A stretch of 64,000 nucleotides of DNA from Haloplanus rubicundus (lineage in GTDB: Archaea; Halobacteriota; Halobacteria; Halobacteriales; Haloferacaceae), in contig NZ_CP031148.1 of the NCBI RefSeq assembly GCF_003342675.1, forward strand, positions 434,001 to 498,000. Reading direction: 5' to 3'. The notes under the pieces were generated by a model that made no database searches, was not told where the DNA came from, and saw nothing but the letters and a program-made list of their open reading frames with translations. Below are positions 53,356 to 64,000 of the stretch, piece after piece. Within the stretch, counting starts at the first letter, position 1. Every line of letters begins with the position of its first letter. The position numbers were made by a program, and so were the translations under genes.

Positions 53356-53591
53356 TACGCGCCTCGCATGTCGTCTGCGACCGTCTCCAACTCCCCTCCC
53401 CGTCGTTCCCGTCGCTCCTCGACCGCGTCCCGGAGCGCCTCCGCTTCGTCGTCGTCGAGGATGCCCGCGATGTCGAGCAGGGAACGCTCGCCGGCGAGTC
53501 GGAGGACCACGTCGGAGAACGTCTCGTCGTCGCGTTTGTGCGCGGCGAGGCGTTCGTAGGCCTCCTCGGAGAGGCGGATGCTCTTCGACAT
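53355..53591 (-). CDS. vapB: VapB-type antitoxin (UPF0330/DUF217 family)
   Basis: A 78-residue antitoxin beginning MSKSIRLSEEAYERLAAHK, a ribbon-helix-helix-like DNA-binding N terminus, followed by FSDVVLRLAGERSLLDIAGIL and an acidic C-terminal helix that would wrap the toxin. The start chosen matches the family N terminus; a second ATG two codons earlier (53597) is possible. An inverted repeat directly at the start is the likely autoregulatory operator. Confidence 0.87.
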   Translation of the reverse strand: MSKSIRLSEEAYERLAAHKRDDETFSDVVLRLAGERSLLDIAGILDDDEAEALRDAVEERRERRGGELETVADDMRGA

Positions 53592-53592
53592 G

Positions 53593-53610
53593 TGCATACG
53601 GTTGTATGCA
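53593..53610. promoter_or_regulatory. Perfect inverted repeat, probable vapBC operator
   Basis: TGCATAC-GGTT-GTATGCA: two perfect 7-base arms around a 4-base centre, lying immediately before the vapB start at 53591 and covering the alternative ATG at 53597. Antitoxins of this type usually repress their own promoter by binding such palindromes. The AT-rich GTTTTTCACC (minus strand) about 27 bases upstream of the start is a candidate TATA box. Confidence 0.6.
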
Positions 53611-53729
53611 GCGGTGAAAAACGCTTTCGCCGGAGCGCCGGCGTGTTCGCCGACGCCGGGGAGTCGCTCCCGCGGAGGCCGCCTAACCGAGTCGTTTAAC
53701 ACCAATCCTCCGGTAGCGTCACGCGAGCA

Positions 53730-56342
53730 ATGCCGAGCGGAGAATACGACCCGGAGACGGTCGAACGACAGTGGCAGGAGCGGTGGGTCGAGGAGGATCT
53801 GTACGTCTACGGTGACGGCGCGGTAAACCCCGACACCGTCTTCTCCATCGACTCGCCGCCGCCGACCGTCTCGGGGAGCCTCCACTGGGGCCACGTCTAC
53901 GGCTTCACCCTGCAGGACTTCGTCGCCCGCTACAACCGGATGCAGGGCAAGGACGTGTTCTTCCCGTTCGGTTACGACGACAACGGCATCGCCTCCGAAC
54001 GGCTCACCGAGGACGAACTCGGGATCCGGCATCAGGACTTCGGCCGCCGGGAGTTCCAGGAGAAATGTCGCGAGGTCTGTGCCCAGTACGAGGCGGAGTT
54101 CACCGAGAAGATGCAGAACCTCGGCATCTCCATCGACTGGTCGGAGACGTACCAGACCATCTCGCCCGAGGTGCAGCGGACCTCCCAGCTCTCCTTCGTC
54201 GACCTCTACGAACAGGGCCGGGAGTACCGCCAGCGCGCGCCCGCCATCTGGTGTCCGGAGTGTGAGACGGCCATCTCGCAGGTCGAAACCGAGGACGACG
54301 AACAGGACAGCCACTTCCACGACATCTCCTTCGAGGTGGTCGAAGAGGACGAGGACCTTCCGGAGACGTTCACCATCTCGACGACCCGGCCCGAACTGCT
54401 CCCCGCCTGCGTCTCGGTGTTCGTCCACCCCGACGACGAGGCCAACGAGGACCTCGTCGGCAACCACGCGCGGATCCCCCTGTTCGGCCAGGAGGTGCCC
54501 ATCATCGAGGACGAACGCGTCGACATGGAGACGGGGTCGGGCGTCGTGATGTGCTGTACCTTCGGCGACCAGACGGACATCGAGTGGTACCAGGCCCACG
54601 ACCTCGACTTGCGCATCGCCATCGACGAGTCGGGGACGCTGACCGACGTTGCGGGCGAGTACGCGGGACTCGACCGCGACGAGGCCAGCGAGGCCATCGT
54701 CGCCGACCTCGACGACGCCGGCGCCCTCCTCGACCGGCGGGCCATCACCCACACCGTCAACGTCCACGAGCGCTGTGGGACGAGCATCGAGTTCCTCGTC
54801 ACCGAGCAGTGGTACGTCAAACTCCTCGACAAGACCGAGGAGTACCTCGAAGCGGGCCGCCAGATGGACTGGTACCCGGAGAAGATGTTCACGCGGTACA
54901 AAAACTGGATCGAGGGGCTCCAGTGGGACTGGGCCATCTCCCGTCAGCGATCCTCGGGCATCCCCTTCCCGGTCTGGTACTGCGCGGAGTGCGACGCGGA
55001 AGTCGTCGCCGAGCGCGACCAGCTGCCCGTCGACCCGCTCTCGGACGCCCCGCCGGTCGACGCCTGCCCGGCCTGCGGCCACGACGAGTTCGTCCCCGAG
55101 GACGACGTCTTCGACACCTGGGCCACCTCCTCGTTGACGCCGCTGATCAACGCCGGCTGGGACTGGGACGACGAGCGTGCGGAGATGGTGATCGAGCGCC
55201 CCGAACTCTACCCGATGAACATGCGCCCGCAGGGCCACGACATCATCTCCTTCTGGCTGTTCCACACCGTCGTCAAGTGCTACGAGCACACGGGCGAGGT
55301 GCCCTTCGACAGCGTGATGATCAACGGGATGGTCCTCGACGAGAACCGGGTGAAGATGTCGAAGTCGCTCGGCAACATCGTCTCGCCGGACGAGGTGCTG
55401 GAGCAGTACCCCGTCGACGCCGCGCGCTACTGGGCCGCCGGCAGCGCCGTCGGCGACGACCTGCCGTACAAGGAGAAGGGGCTCCGGGCGGGCGAGCGCC
55501 TGATGCGGAAGCTCTGGAACGCGTCGAAACTCGTCGACGACCTCACGCCCGCGGAGCGGCTCTCGCGCCCCGACCTCCGCGAAATCGACCGCTGGCTGCT
55601 CGCCGAACTCGACGACCGGATCGAAACCGTCACCGACCACTTCGAGCGCCGCGAGTTCTCGAAGGCCCGCGACGAGCTTCGATCCTTCTTCTGGCATACG
55701 TTCTGTGACGACTACCTCGAAATCGCGAAACAGCGCCTCCGCGACGGCGAGGACCCGTCTGCGGCGTACACGCTCCAGACCGCCCACCGGCGGTTCTGTA
55801 CGCTGTTCGCCCCGATTCTCGCCCACGTCACCGAGGAGCTCTGGCGGGACATGTACGGCGACGGGAGCGTCCACACGGCCGACTGGCCCGAACCGCTGGG
55901 CGTCGAGGCGGACCTGCCCGCCGGGGAGCGGGCGATGGCCGTCGTCGCCGCGCTCCGGAAGTACAAGACCGACAACCAGCTGTCGATGAACGCCGATGTC
56001 GACGCCGTGCGGGTGTACGGCGACGTCTCCGCCTTCGCCGACGACATCCGGCGCGTGATGCACGTCGCCGAACTGGAGTCGGTCGACGAGGAACCGCCGG
56101 TCGAATCCGTCGTGACGGGCATCGACCTCGATTACTCCCTCGTCGGTCCCGAGTTCGGCAATCAGGTGTCGGACATCGAGTCCGCCATCGCGCAGGGTGA
56201 CTACGAGGTCACGGACGGCCGCCTCCACGTCGCGGGCGTCGAACTCGACGCCGAGATGTTCGACATCGAGGAGGAACGGCAGTACGCGGGTGCGGGTGAG
56301 ATGGTAGAAGCCGGCGATACGGTCGTGATCGTGCGGAACTGA
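53730..56342 (+). CDS. valS: Valyl-tRNA synthetase
   Basis: Class I synthetase for tRNA-Val. The 870-residue protein begins MPSGEYDPETVERQWQERW, has the HIGH-type motif GSLHWGHVYGF near residue 50, the CP1 editing domain (FTISTTRPELLPACVSVFVHPDD near 215, TGSGVVMCCTFGDQTD near 270), a zinc-type CAECDAE...CPACG pair near 415-450, and the signature VKMSKSLGN near 535, followed by the helical anticodon domain. Full length, no anomalies. Transcribed away from vapBC. Confidence 0.96.
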   Translation: MPSGEYDPETVERQWQERWVEEDLYVYGDGAVNPDTVFSIDSPPPTVSGSLHWGHVYGFTLQDFVARYNRMQGKDVFFPFGYDDNGIASERLTEDELGIRHQDFGRREFQEKCREVCAQYEAEFTEKMQNLGISIDWSETYQTISPEVQRTSQLSFVDLYEQGREYRQRAPAIWCPECETAISQVETEDDEQDSHFHDISFEVVEEDEDLPETFTISTTRPELLPACVSVFVHPDDEANEDLVGNHARIPLFGQEVPIIEDERVDMETGSGVVMCCTFGDQTDIEWYQAHDLDLRIAIDESGTLTDVAGEYAGLDRDEASEAIVADLDDAGALLDRRAITHTVNVHERCGTSIEFLVTEQWYVKLLDKTEEYLEAGRQMDWYPEKMFTRYKNWIEGLQWDWAISRQRSSGIPFPVWYCAECDAEVVAERDQLPVDPLSDAPPVDACPACGHDEFVPEDDVFDTWATSSLTPLINAGWDWDDERAEMVIERPELYPMNMRPQGHDIISFWLFHTVVKCYEHTGEVPFDSVMINGMVLDENRVKMSKSLGNIVSPDEVLEQYPVDAARYWAAGSAVGDDLPYKEKGLRAGERLMRKLWNASKLVDDLTPAERLSRPDLREIDRWLLAELDDRIETVTDHFERREFSKARDELRSFFWHTFCDDYLEIAKQRLRDGEDPSAAYTLQTAHRRFCTLFAPILAHVTEELWRDMYGDGSVHTADWPEPLGVEADLPAGERAMAVVAALRKYKTDNQLSMNADVDAVRVYGDVSAFADDIRRVMHVAELESVDEEPPVESVVTGIDLDYSLVGPEFGNQVSDIESAIAQGDYEVTDGRLHVAGVELDAEMFDIEEERQYAGAGEMVEAGDTVVIVRN

Positions 56343-56382
56343 GCGGAGATAGGGTTATCATTTCAGCGAGCGTAGGTGTCTC

Positions 56383-56817
56383 GTGACACGACACCTCCTC
56401 GTTTCGTTCGACGACTCCGAGCTCTCCGACCGAGCGCTGACGTTCGCCTGTTCGGCCTTTCCCGAGGACCGCATCACGGTCATGTACGTCATCGACGCTC
56501 GTTCCGACGAGACGGCGGCAGCCGGGTGGGGGAACACGACCGACCAGTACGAGCGATGGGTCGCGTCCCGTCGCGAGTTCGCGGACGAACTTCTCCACCA
56601 CGCGGAGGCCATCGCCGACGAGCACGGCGTCACACTCGACACCGTCGTCGCCATCGGACGTGTCCGCGACGCCATCGTCGACTACGCCGCCGACCACGAT
56701 GTGGACCTGGTCGTGATGGGTTTTCATCCCCGTTCGCGACTCTCCGCGTATCTCGCCGGCGAGTTCTCCGACCGCGTCATTCGCTCCTCCGACCTCCCCG
56801 TCGCCCTCGTCAAATAA
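56383..56817 (+). CDS. Universal stress protein (UspA family)
   Basis: A 144-residue single-domain UspA-type protein with a GTG start, TRHLLVSFDDSELSDRALTFA. The GTTATCAT box about 26 bases upstream supports this start. The C-terminal nucleotide loop reads MGFHPRSRLSAYLAGEFSD and lacks the G-x2-G-x9-G-S/T pattern of ATP-binding members, so ATP binding is doubtful. Two bases separate it from a second related gene; the two may form a heterodimer. Confidence 0.85.
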   Translation: MTRHLLVSFDDSELSDRALTFACSAFPEDRITVMYVIDARSDETAAAGWGNTTDQYERWVASRREFADELLHHAEAIADEHGVTLDTVVAIGRVRDAIVDYAADHDVDLVVMGFHPRSRLSAYLAGEFSDRVIRSSDLPVALVK

Positions 56818-56819
56818 TC

Positions 56820-57248
56820 ATGCCACGCACACATCTCGTCGTCGTCAACGACGGCCACAACCTGCACAGCGCGCTCGACTACACCTGCGAGACGTTCCCC
56901 GACGACACCATCGTCGGGCTCTACGTCGACACGGCGGACGATGGGCCTCGGTCGATTCGCTGGGACGACTCCGCGACGCCGGCGACGGATTGGATCGACG
57001 GTCACCGCGAGGAGGCCCGCCGTCACTTCGACGACGCCCAGGCGGTCGCTGACAAGTACGGGGTTACGCTGGAGACCGTCGCCGCGTTCGGGAAGCTGAC
57101 CGACGTTATCCGGCAGTACTGCACTCAGCACTCGATCACTACCGTCATCGTCGGCACTGCCGACCGCGACGCGTTCAGTTCCTACGTCGTCGCCGACGAC
57201 GTGACTCGGATCGCCAACACCGCGCCGGTTCCGGTCGTCGTCGTCTGA
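56820..57248 (+). CDS. UspA-like protein, second of a tandem pair
   Basis: A 142-residue protein, MPRTHLVVVNDGHNLHSALDY, with the UspA fold pattern (N-terminal strand, DDTIVGLYVD, C-terminal ITTVIVGTADRDAFSSYVV and PVPVVVV). The usual Asp after the first strand is replaced by Asn, and the glycine loop is degenerate, so it is a divergent, possibly non-nucleotide-binding member. It begins two bases after the first Usp gene and ends directly against the pyrD stop. Confidence 0.8.
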   Translation: MPRTHLVVVNDGHNLHSALDYTCETFPDDTIVGLYVDTADDGPRSIRWDDSATPATDWIDGHREEARRHFDDAQAVADKYGVTLETVAAFGKLTDVIRQYCTQHSITTVIVGTADRDAFSSYVVADDVTRIANTAPVPVVVV

Positions 57249-58304
57249 CTACAGGTCGGCACCGACCGCCTCTTCGACCGAGTCGAAGCCGTCCCGTTCC
57301 AACAGGTCGCGGAGGCCGCGGTTGATGTCGCGCGCGAGGCTCGGTCCCTCGTACACCAGCCCCGTGTACAACTGGACGACGCTCGCGCCCGCCCGAATCT
57401 TGCGGTAGGCGCCTGCCGCGTCCGTGATGCCCCCGACGCCGACGACGGGGACGTCGGTGCGCTCGGCGATGAACTCGATCGTGCCCGTGGCGCGCTCCTC
57501 GATGGGCTTCCCGGAGAGACCACCCCGCTCGGCCTTGTTCGGGTTCCGCAGGCCGGGCGGTCGCTCGATCGTCGTGTTGGTCGCGACGACGCCCGCGAGA
57601 TCCAGCTCGTCGACGACCGCGAGTGCCTCCTCGATGGCCGGGGCCGCGAGGTCGGGCGAGAGCTTGACCAGGAGGGGGTCGGCACCGGCGTCGACGAGGC
57701 CGCCGAGGATGCGTTCGAGCGATTCGCGGTTCTGGAGTTCGCGCAGGCCGGGCGTGTTCGGGCTGGAGACGTTGACGACGAAGTAGTCGCCGGCGTCGGC
57801 GACCCTGTCGTAGGTGTAGCGGTAGTCGTCGACGGCCTCGTCGAGTGGCGTCGACTTCGACTTGCCGATGTTGATGCCGACGGGGGCGTCGGGCAGGTCG
57901 GCGTCGTCGAGACGGGCGCCGATCCGGTCGGCGCCCTCGTTGTTGAATCCCATCCGGTTGATGAGCGCGCCGTCCTCGGGGAGGCGAAAGAGCCGGGGAC
58001 GGGGATTGCCGGGCTGTCGTTCGGCGGTGACGCCGCCGACTTCGACGTGCGAGAAGCCGAGGGCGGTGAGGACGCTCGGCAGTTCGGCGTTCTTGTCGAA
58101 GCCGGCGGCGACGCCGACGGGGCTGTCGAACTCGAGGCCGAACGCCTCGGTTCGGAGTCGGTCGTCGTCGACGGTGTAGCGAGCGCGCAGTACGTCCTCG
58201 ATGGGGGTGTGCTGGACGCTCCGGAGGAGTCGATGGGTGGCCCGATGGGCCGTCTCGGCGGGGAGCGCGAACAGCGCCGGTTTCACCAGGTCGTAGGCCT
58301 TCAT
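57249..58304 (-). CDS. pyrD: Dihydroorotate dehydrogenase (quinone-type, class 2)
   Basis: FMN enzyme of pyrimidine synthesis, oxidising dihydroorotate with membrane quinone. The 351-residue protein has a short N-terminal helical extension (YDLVKPALFALPAETAHRATH), characteristic of class 2, then GVAAGFDKNAELP, NRMGFNNEG, the active-site NVSSPNTPG (Ser base), VKLSPDLAAP, NTTIERPPG and the FMN phosphate loop GVGGITDAAGAYRKIRAGAS. Start fixed by the N-terminal helix. Confidence 0.95.
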   Translation of the reverse strand: MKAYDLVKPALFALPAETAHRATHRLLRSVQHTPIEDVLRARYTVDDDRLRTEAFGLEFDSPVGVAAGFDKNAELPSVLTALGFSHVEVGGVTAERQPGNPRPRLFRLPEDGALINRMGFNNEGADRIGARLDDADLPDAPVGINIGKSKSTPLDEAVDDYRYTYDRVADAGDYFVVNVSSPNTPGLRELQNRESLERILGGLVDAGADPLLVKLSPDLAAPAIEEALAVVDELDLAGVVATNTTIERPPGLRNPNKAERGGLSGKPIEERATGTIEFIAERTDVPVVGVGGITDAAGAYRKIRAGASVVQLYTGLVYEGPSLARDINRGLRDLLERDGFDSVEEAVGADL

Positions 58305-58371
58305 CGGTCGCTCCACCGCGGCCGATGACGCGCCCGGTCGCTCCCGTCGGAATCGCGGGTGGTCATCGAAC

Positions 58372-58569
58372 TCAGAAGTCGTGTTCCACGTCGTCCGGGT
58401 CGGCCTTCTGGATGATGATCTTGCCGTCGCGTACCCGGACGAACACCTCGTCGCCAATCTCCATACCAGCCACGGCGAGTTCGTCCTCGTGCAGGTTGAC
58501 GTGGACGTTGTGGTACTCGCCGTTTTCGTCCTTCGCGCCGCTTGGACTGAGCTTCTTTTTCCGGACCAT
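58372..58569 (-). CDS. Small AbrB-like DNA-binding protein
   Basis: A 65-residue protein, MVRKKKLSPSGAKDENGEYH, followed by VHVNLHEDELAVAGMEIGDEVFVRVRDGKIIIQKA. The second part matches the swapped-hairpin AbrB/SpoVT pattern (strand, helix, GDEV, strand, KIII), which usually binds DNA as a dimer. The lysine-rich N terminus suits nucleic-acid binding. It is 67 bases upstream of pyrD on the same strand; a role in transcription control is likely but unproved. Confidence 0.7.
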   Translation of the reverse strand: MVRKKKLSPSGAKDENGEYHNVHVNLHEDELAVAGMEIGDEVFVRVRDGKIIIQKADPDDVEHDF

Positions 58570-58701
58570 CGGGGGTGTCTAGCCCTGTTTCGCCCGAGGA
58601 TACACATAAGGCTGTCTACTGTCGCACGCCCCGTCGAGGACGGCGCTCGGTCCCGGTGCCGCCCCGCGTTTATATACGACCGGCCGCCGGAGGCCTCACT
58701 T

Positions 58702-58716
58702 TGCCGATATATTTAT
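58702..58716 (+). promoter_or_regulatory. TATA box and leader of the MC1 gene
   Basis: TGCCGATATATTTAT is a strong TATA element about 47 bases before the ATG at 58756. A start near 58737 would give a leader of about 19 bases containing GAGGTG (58743-58748), eight bases before the ATG. A leadered, SD-bearing mRNA is the exception in this window and fits a highly expressed protein. Confidence 0.6.
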
Positions 58717-58755
58717 GTTGTGCCATGTGTTCGACCCTCATAGAGGTGCAAAATC

Positions 58756-59067
58756 ATGGTACGCGAGGACGGTAAGCGGAACTTCGTGATGCGCGAGGAC
58801 GGACAGGAGGACAGCGTGTTCTCGGGGAACATGCCCCGTCAGGCTGCGCTCAAGGCGGCCCGCCGGCTGGATCCGGCGAGTTCGGAGAGCGACGCCGAGG
58901 CCAACCCGACGGAAATCCGCCTCCGGGAGAAGGGGACCGACAAGGTTCACATCTTCGACGCGTGGGCGTGGGAGGAGAACGCCCCGGACGACAAACCGGA
59001 CTGGATGGGCGACCGAATCACGAAAGGGAACGTCTCGAAGAAAGGTATCGAACACATCGAGGAGTGA
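58756..59067 (+). CDS. MC1-family chromosomal protein
   Basis: Small nucleoid protein of the archaeal MC1 family that binds and bends DNA. The 103-residue protein has the family sequence REDGKRNFVMREDGQEDSVF, PRQAALKAARRLDP, TEIRLREKGTDKVHIFDAW and the C-terminal RITKGNVSKKGIEH. Compared with methanogen MC1 it carries extra acidic residues (ASSESDAEAN), a halophilic adaptation. Strong promoter and ribosome site point to high expression. It is the last protein gene before the rRNA operon. Confidence 0.92.
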   Translation: MVREDGKRNFVMREDGQEDSVFSGNMPRQAALKAARRLDPASSESDAEANPTEIRLREKGTDKVHIFDAWAWEENAPDDKPDWMGDRITKGNVSKKGIEHIEE

Positions 59068-59370
59068 GCCTCACGCGCGTCGGGTCGCGGCGCGGATAGC
59101 GACGGTGCGCTCGTCCGCGAGCCCGGGTGACCGCGCATCCGCGGTCGACCCCGCGACCGCGAGTGCCGACAGGGCTTTGTCCGTCCGTCTACCACGTCCG
59201 TCCGCGTGGCCGCTCCCCGGCGGGACCGACCGTACGAGCGAGGGATGACCGACCGGCCTCCAGCCGCGCGATACCGTTCTCTCCGTACTCGCAGTGTGCA
59301 CACCCGTGTGTAGACGCTCAACGGCGTGTTGGTCCCTCTCTCCCATGGAATCTATTGACGTGGGGACGGC
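59068..59370. other. Region upstream of the rRNA promoters, no gene recognised
   Basis: GC-rich, non-coding by eye: frames are short and none resembles a known family. TGTGCACACCCGTGTGTAGACG near 59295-59320 has a small dyad. It is probably spacer and upstream activating sequence for the rRNA operon. Confidence 0.5.
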
Positions 59371-59373
59371 TAC

Positions 59374-59396
59374 TTCGACGGCCTTATTTATGACAC
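59374..59396 (+). promoter_or_regulatory. rRNA operon promoter P1
   Basis: TTCGACGGCCTTATTTATGAC, a TTCGACG-type upstream element directly followed by a TATA box, the arrangement known for haloarchaeal rRNA promoters. It is the first of three such units ahead of 16S. Confidence 0.65.
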
Positions 59397-59488
59397 CGGT
59401 CTCTGTCGTAGTACACGCGTCGTCGGCGTCGATTCGTCCGCCGGACCTGTTTCGGTGGTCACATAATCGACGGCCGGCGGCGGGACGC

Positions 59489-59512
59489 TTCCGACGCCCT
59501 TAAGTAATTAAG
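59489..59512 (+). promoter_or_regulatory. rRNA operon promoter P2
   Basis: TTCCGACGCCCTTAAGTAAT: a TTCCGACG element followed by a CTTAAG-type TATA box, as in other haloarchaeal rRNA promoters. It coincides with a perfect inverted repeat (59494-59517). Confidence 0.65.
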
Positions 59513-59517
59513 GGCGT
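59494..59517. repeat. Perfect 10-base inverted repeat over promoter P2
   Basis: ACGCCCTTAA-GTAA-TTAAGGGCGT: ten-base arms, four-base centre, centred on the TATA region of the second rRNA promoter. It might be a regulator site controlling rRNA synthesis or allow start in both directions. Confidence 0.6.
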
Positions 59518-59598
59518 TCGGTGGTAATGCGAAGGCGGCGAGGGCGACGATGCCCTCGACCCCCGGACTGGAACGCCGACCCGGCGCGACCCACGCCC

Positions 59599-59618
59599 GA
59601 TCAACGGGCTTATATGGG
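59599..59618 (+). promoter_or_regulatory. rRNA operon promoter P3
   Basis: GATCAACGGGCTTATATGGG: an ACG element followed by CTTATATG, about 205 bases upstream of the mature 16S start. It is the promoter nearest the gene. Confidence 0.6.
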
Positions 59619-59716
59619 TCGCCCGCGTCGGTTCAGGTCCGGACGAGAGATGAGGATTCCCCCCCTGCGGTCCGCCGTAAGACGGAATCTGATGTGAGCC
59701 TCGGTGGTTCGGTGAC

Positions 59717-59764
59717 ACCCGGTCGATCGGGCGGCCCGAACCACCACCTTGGACCTCAGTGGTC
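59717..59764 (+). other. 16S rRNA processing stem, 5' strand
   Basis: ACCCGGTCGATCGGGCGG and CCGAACC, then ACCTTGGA and GTGGTC, are complementary to 61333-61377 downstream of 16S (GACCAC, TCCAAGGT, GGTTC, CCGCCCG...CGACCGGGC), with short internal loops. Archaeal pre-16S is released by cutting bulge-helix-bulge structures in such a stem, probably by the EndA encoded at 46847. Exact cut sites were not resolved by eye. Confidence 0.65.
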
Positions 59765-59822
59765 TTTACGACGCGGAAACATTACGTTTCCCGCCACCCC
59801 TCACTCCACATGGAGTGAGCCC

Positions 59823-61292
<1,470 letters not shown>

Positions 61293-61332
61293 ACTGACCG
61301 GGACCTCCCACACGGGAGGCCCACCACGTAGC

Positions 61333-61377
61333 GACCACGACTCCAAGGTATCGGTTCAACCGCCCGCGCGACCGGGC
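61333..61377 (+). other. 16S rRNA processing stem, 3' strand
   Basis: Pairs with 59717-59764; together they would close the 16S precursor in a long helix with short opposing loops (ACC opposite ATC, among others). Confidence 0.6.
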
Positions 61378-61437
61378 ACCTACGATCCACCGAGGCTCAC
61401 ACTCACACACACTCGCCCCACGTCCCACCAAGGGACC

Positions 61438-61509
61438 GGGCCCGTAGCTCAGCGGTAGAGCACCTCCTTTGCAAGGAGGATGCCCTGGGTTCGAATCCCA
61501 GCGGGTCCA
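61438..61509 (+). tRNA. tRNA-Ala (anticodon TGC)
   Basis: A 72-base cloverleaf in the 16S-23S spacer: acceptor GGGCCCG pairs with CGGGTCC, D-arm AGCTCAGCGGTAGAGC, anticodon arm CCTCCTTTGCAAGGAGG with TGC in the loop, T-arm CTGGGTTCGAATCCCAG, discriminator A. No intron. Its position in the spacer is standard for haloarchaeal rRNA operons. CCA is not encoded. Confidence 0.98.
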
Positions 61510-61529
61510 TGCCAGCCCACCGACGCCGA

Positions 61530-61550
61530 ACCGCACGCCTTAAGTGCAAG
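61530..61550 (+). promoter_or_regulatory. Possible internal promoter ahead of 23S rRNA
   Basis: CCGCACGCCTTAAGTGCAAGA resembles promoter P2 (ACGCC-CTTAAGT). Haloarchaeal rRNA spacers are known to contain an internal promoter between tRNA-Ala and 23S; this is the best candidate here. Confidence 0.45.
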
Positions 61551-61718
61551 ACGGCGCTCGGTTGGGTTACGCAAGACCGATGCACCATCCCGCGTAAGCG
61601 CGGATGGGAAGGGTCGAACGCTGTCGCATCCACGAGAGCGTAATGACACCGTATGTACGTGCGATCCAGGCGTCCACTGGACCCGACAGTTATCCGGGTC
61701 ACTAGTGTGACATCCATC

Positions 61719-64000
<2,282 letters not shown>

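Noticed and set aside
53592-56228. Long antisense frame (about 880 codons) joined to the vapB frame over valS
   Set aside because: It is a GC-rich shadow of valS; only the last 78 codons (vapB) resemble a protein family.

Overview
This is a stretch of chromosome from an extremely halophilic archaeon of class Halobacteria. The DNA is very GC-rich, the predicted proteins are rich in Asp and Glu, many genes appear leaderless with a TATA-like box about 25-28 bases before the start codon, and several small haloarchaea-specific families are present. The 16S sequence looks like order Haloferacales, perhaps near Haloplanus; that placement is a judgement by eye only.

Layout. 1-4498 (minus): arginine/lysine carrier-protein pathway genes argG-argX-argC-argB-argD, with argD cut by the window edge. 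4499-9376: a possible microprotein, a four-helix membrane protein, a nitrite/sulfite reductase remnant, then a CBS protein-glyS-polyprenol kinase operon. 9487-13464: small proteins, an alkaline-phosphatase-superfamily enzyme, a surface protein and a rubredoxin-like protein. 13507-20422: a Tat lipoprotein beta-propeller, the DNA polymerase D large subunit interrupted by a 510-residue intein, and a PPC-domain protein. 20539-29986: NifU-like protein, DUF5783, cysK, a DHH phosphoesterase, hemD-hemC-hemL, an ammonium transporter fused to its PII regulator, and hemB. 30046-34661: DedA, PHP phosphoesterase, DUF5789/DUF5784 and a MATE exporter. 34783-38937: a Ski2-like helicase, followed by an IS6-type transposase remnant, a surface protein gene and a second degenerate copy of the helicase tail, which together suggest an insertion site. 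38938-46467: a six-PAS histidine kinase, a HAD phosphatase, a NucS-N/zinc-finger protein and a large metallopeptidase-like protein. 46847-57248: a translation cluster (endA, trpS, pheS, pheT, valS) with a vapBC toxin-antitoxin pair wedged in, then two UspA-type proteins. 57249-59067: pyrD, an AbrB-like protein and the chromatin protein MC1. 59370-64000: an rRNA operon with three tandem promoters, 16S, tRNA-Ala(TGC) and a 23S gene that runs off the window.

Most genes are housekeeping: amino-acid and heme synthesis, tRNA charging and splicing, replication and ribosomes. No CRISPR array, prophage or complete insertion sequence was seen. The least ordinary parts are the mosaic polC intein with an apparent C-terminal Gln, the Amt-PII fusion, the disrupted region downstream of the helicase, the nuclease-less NucS-N protein, and the signal-less metallopeptidase with Asp in place of the usual third zinc ligand. 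I did not find a convincing new multi-gene system.
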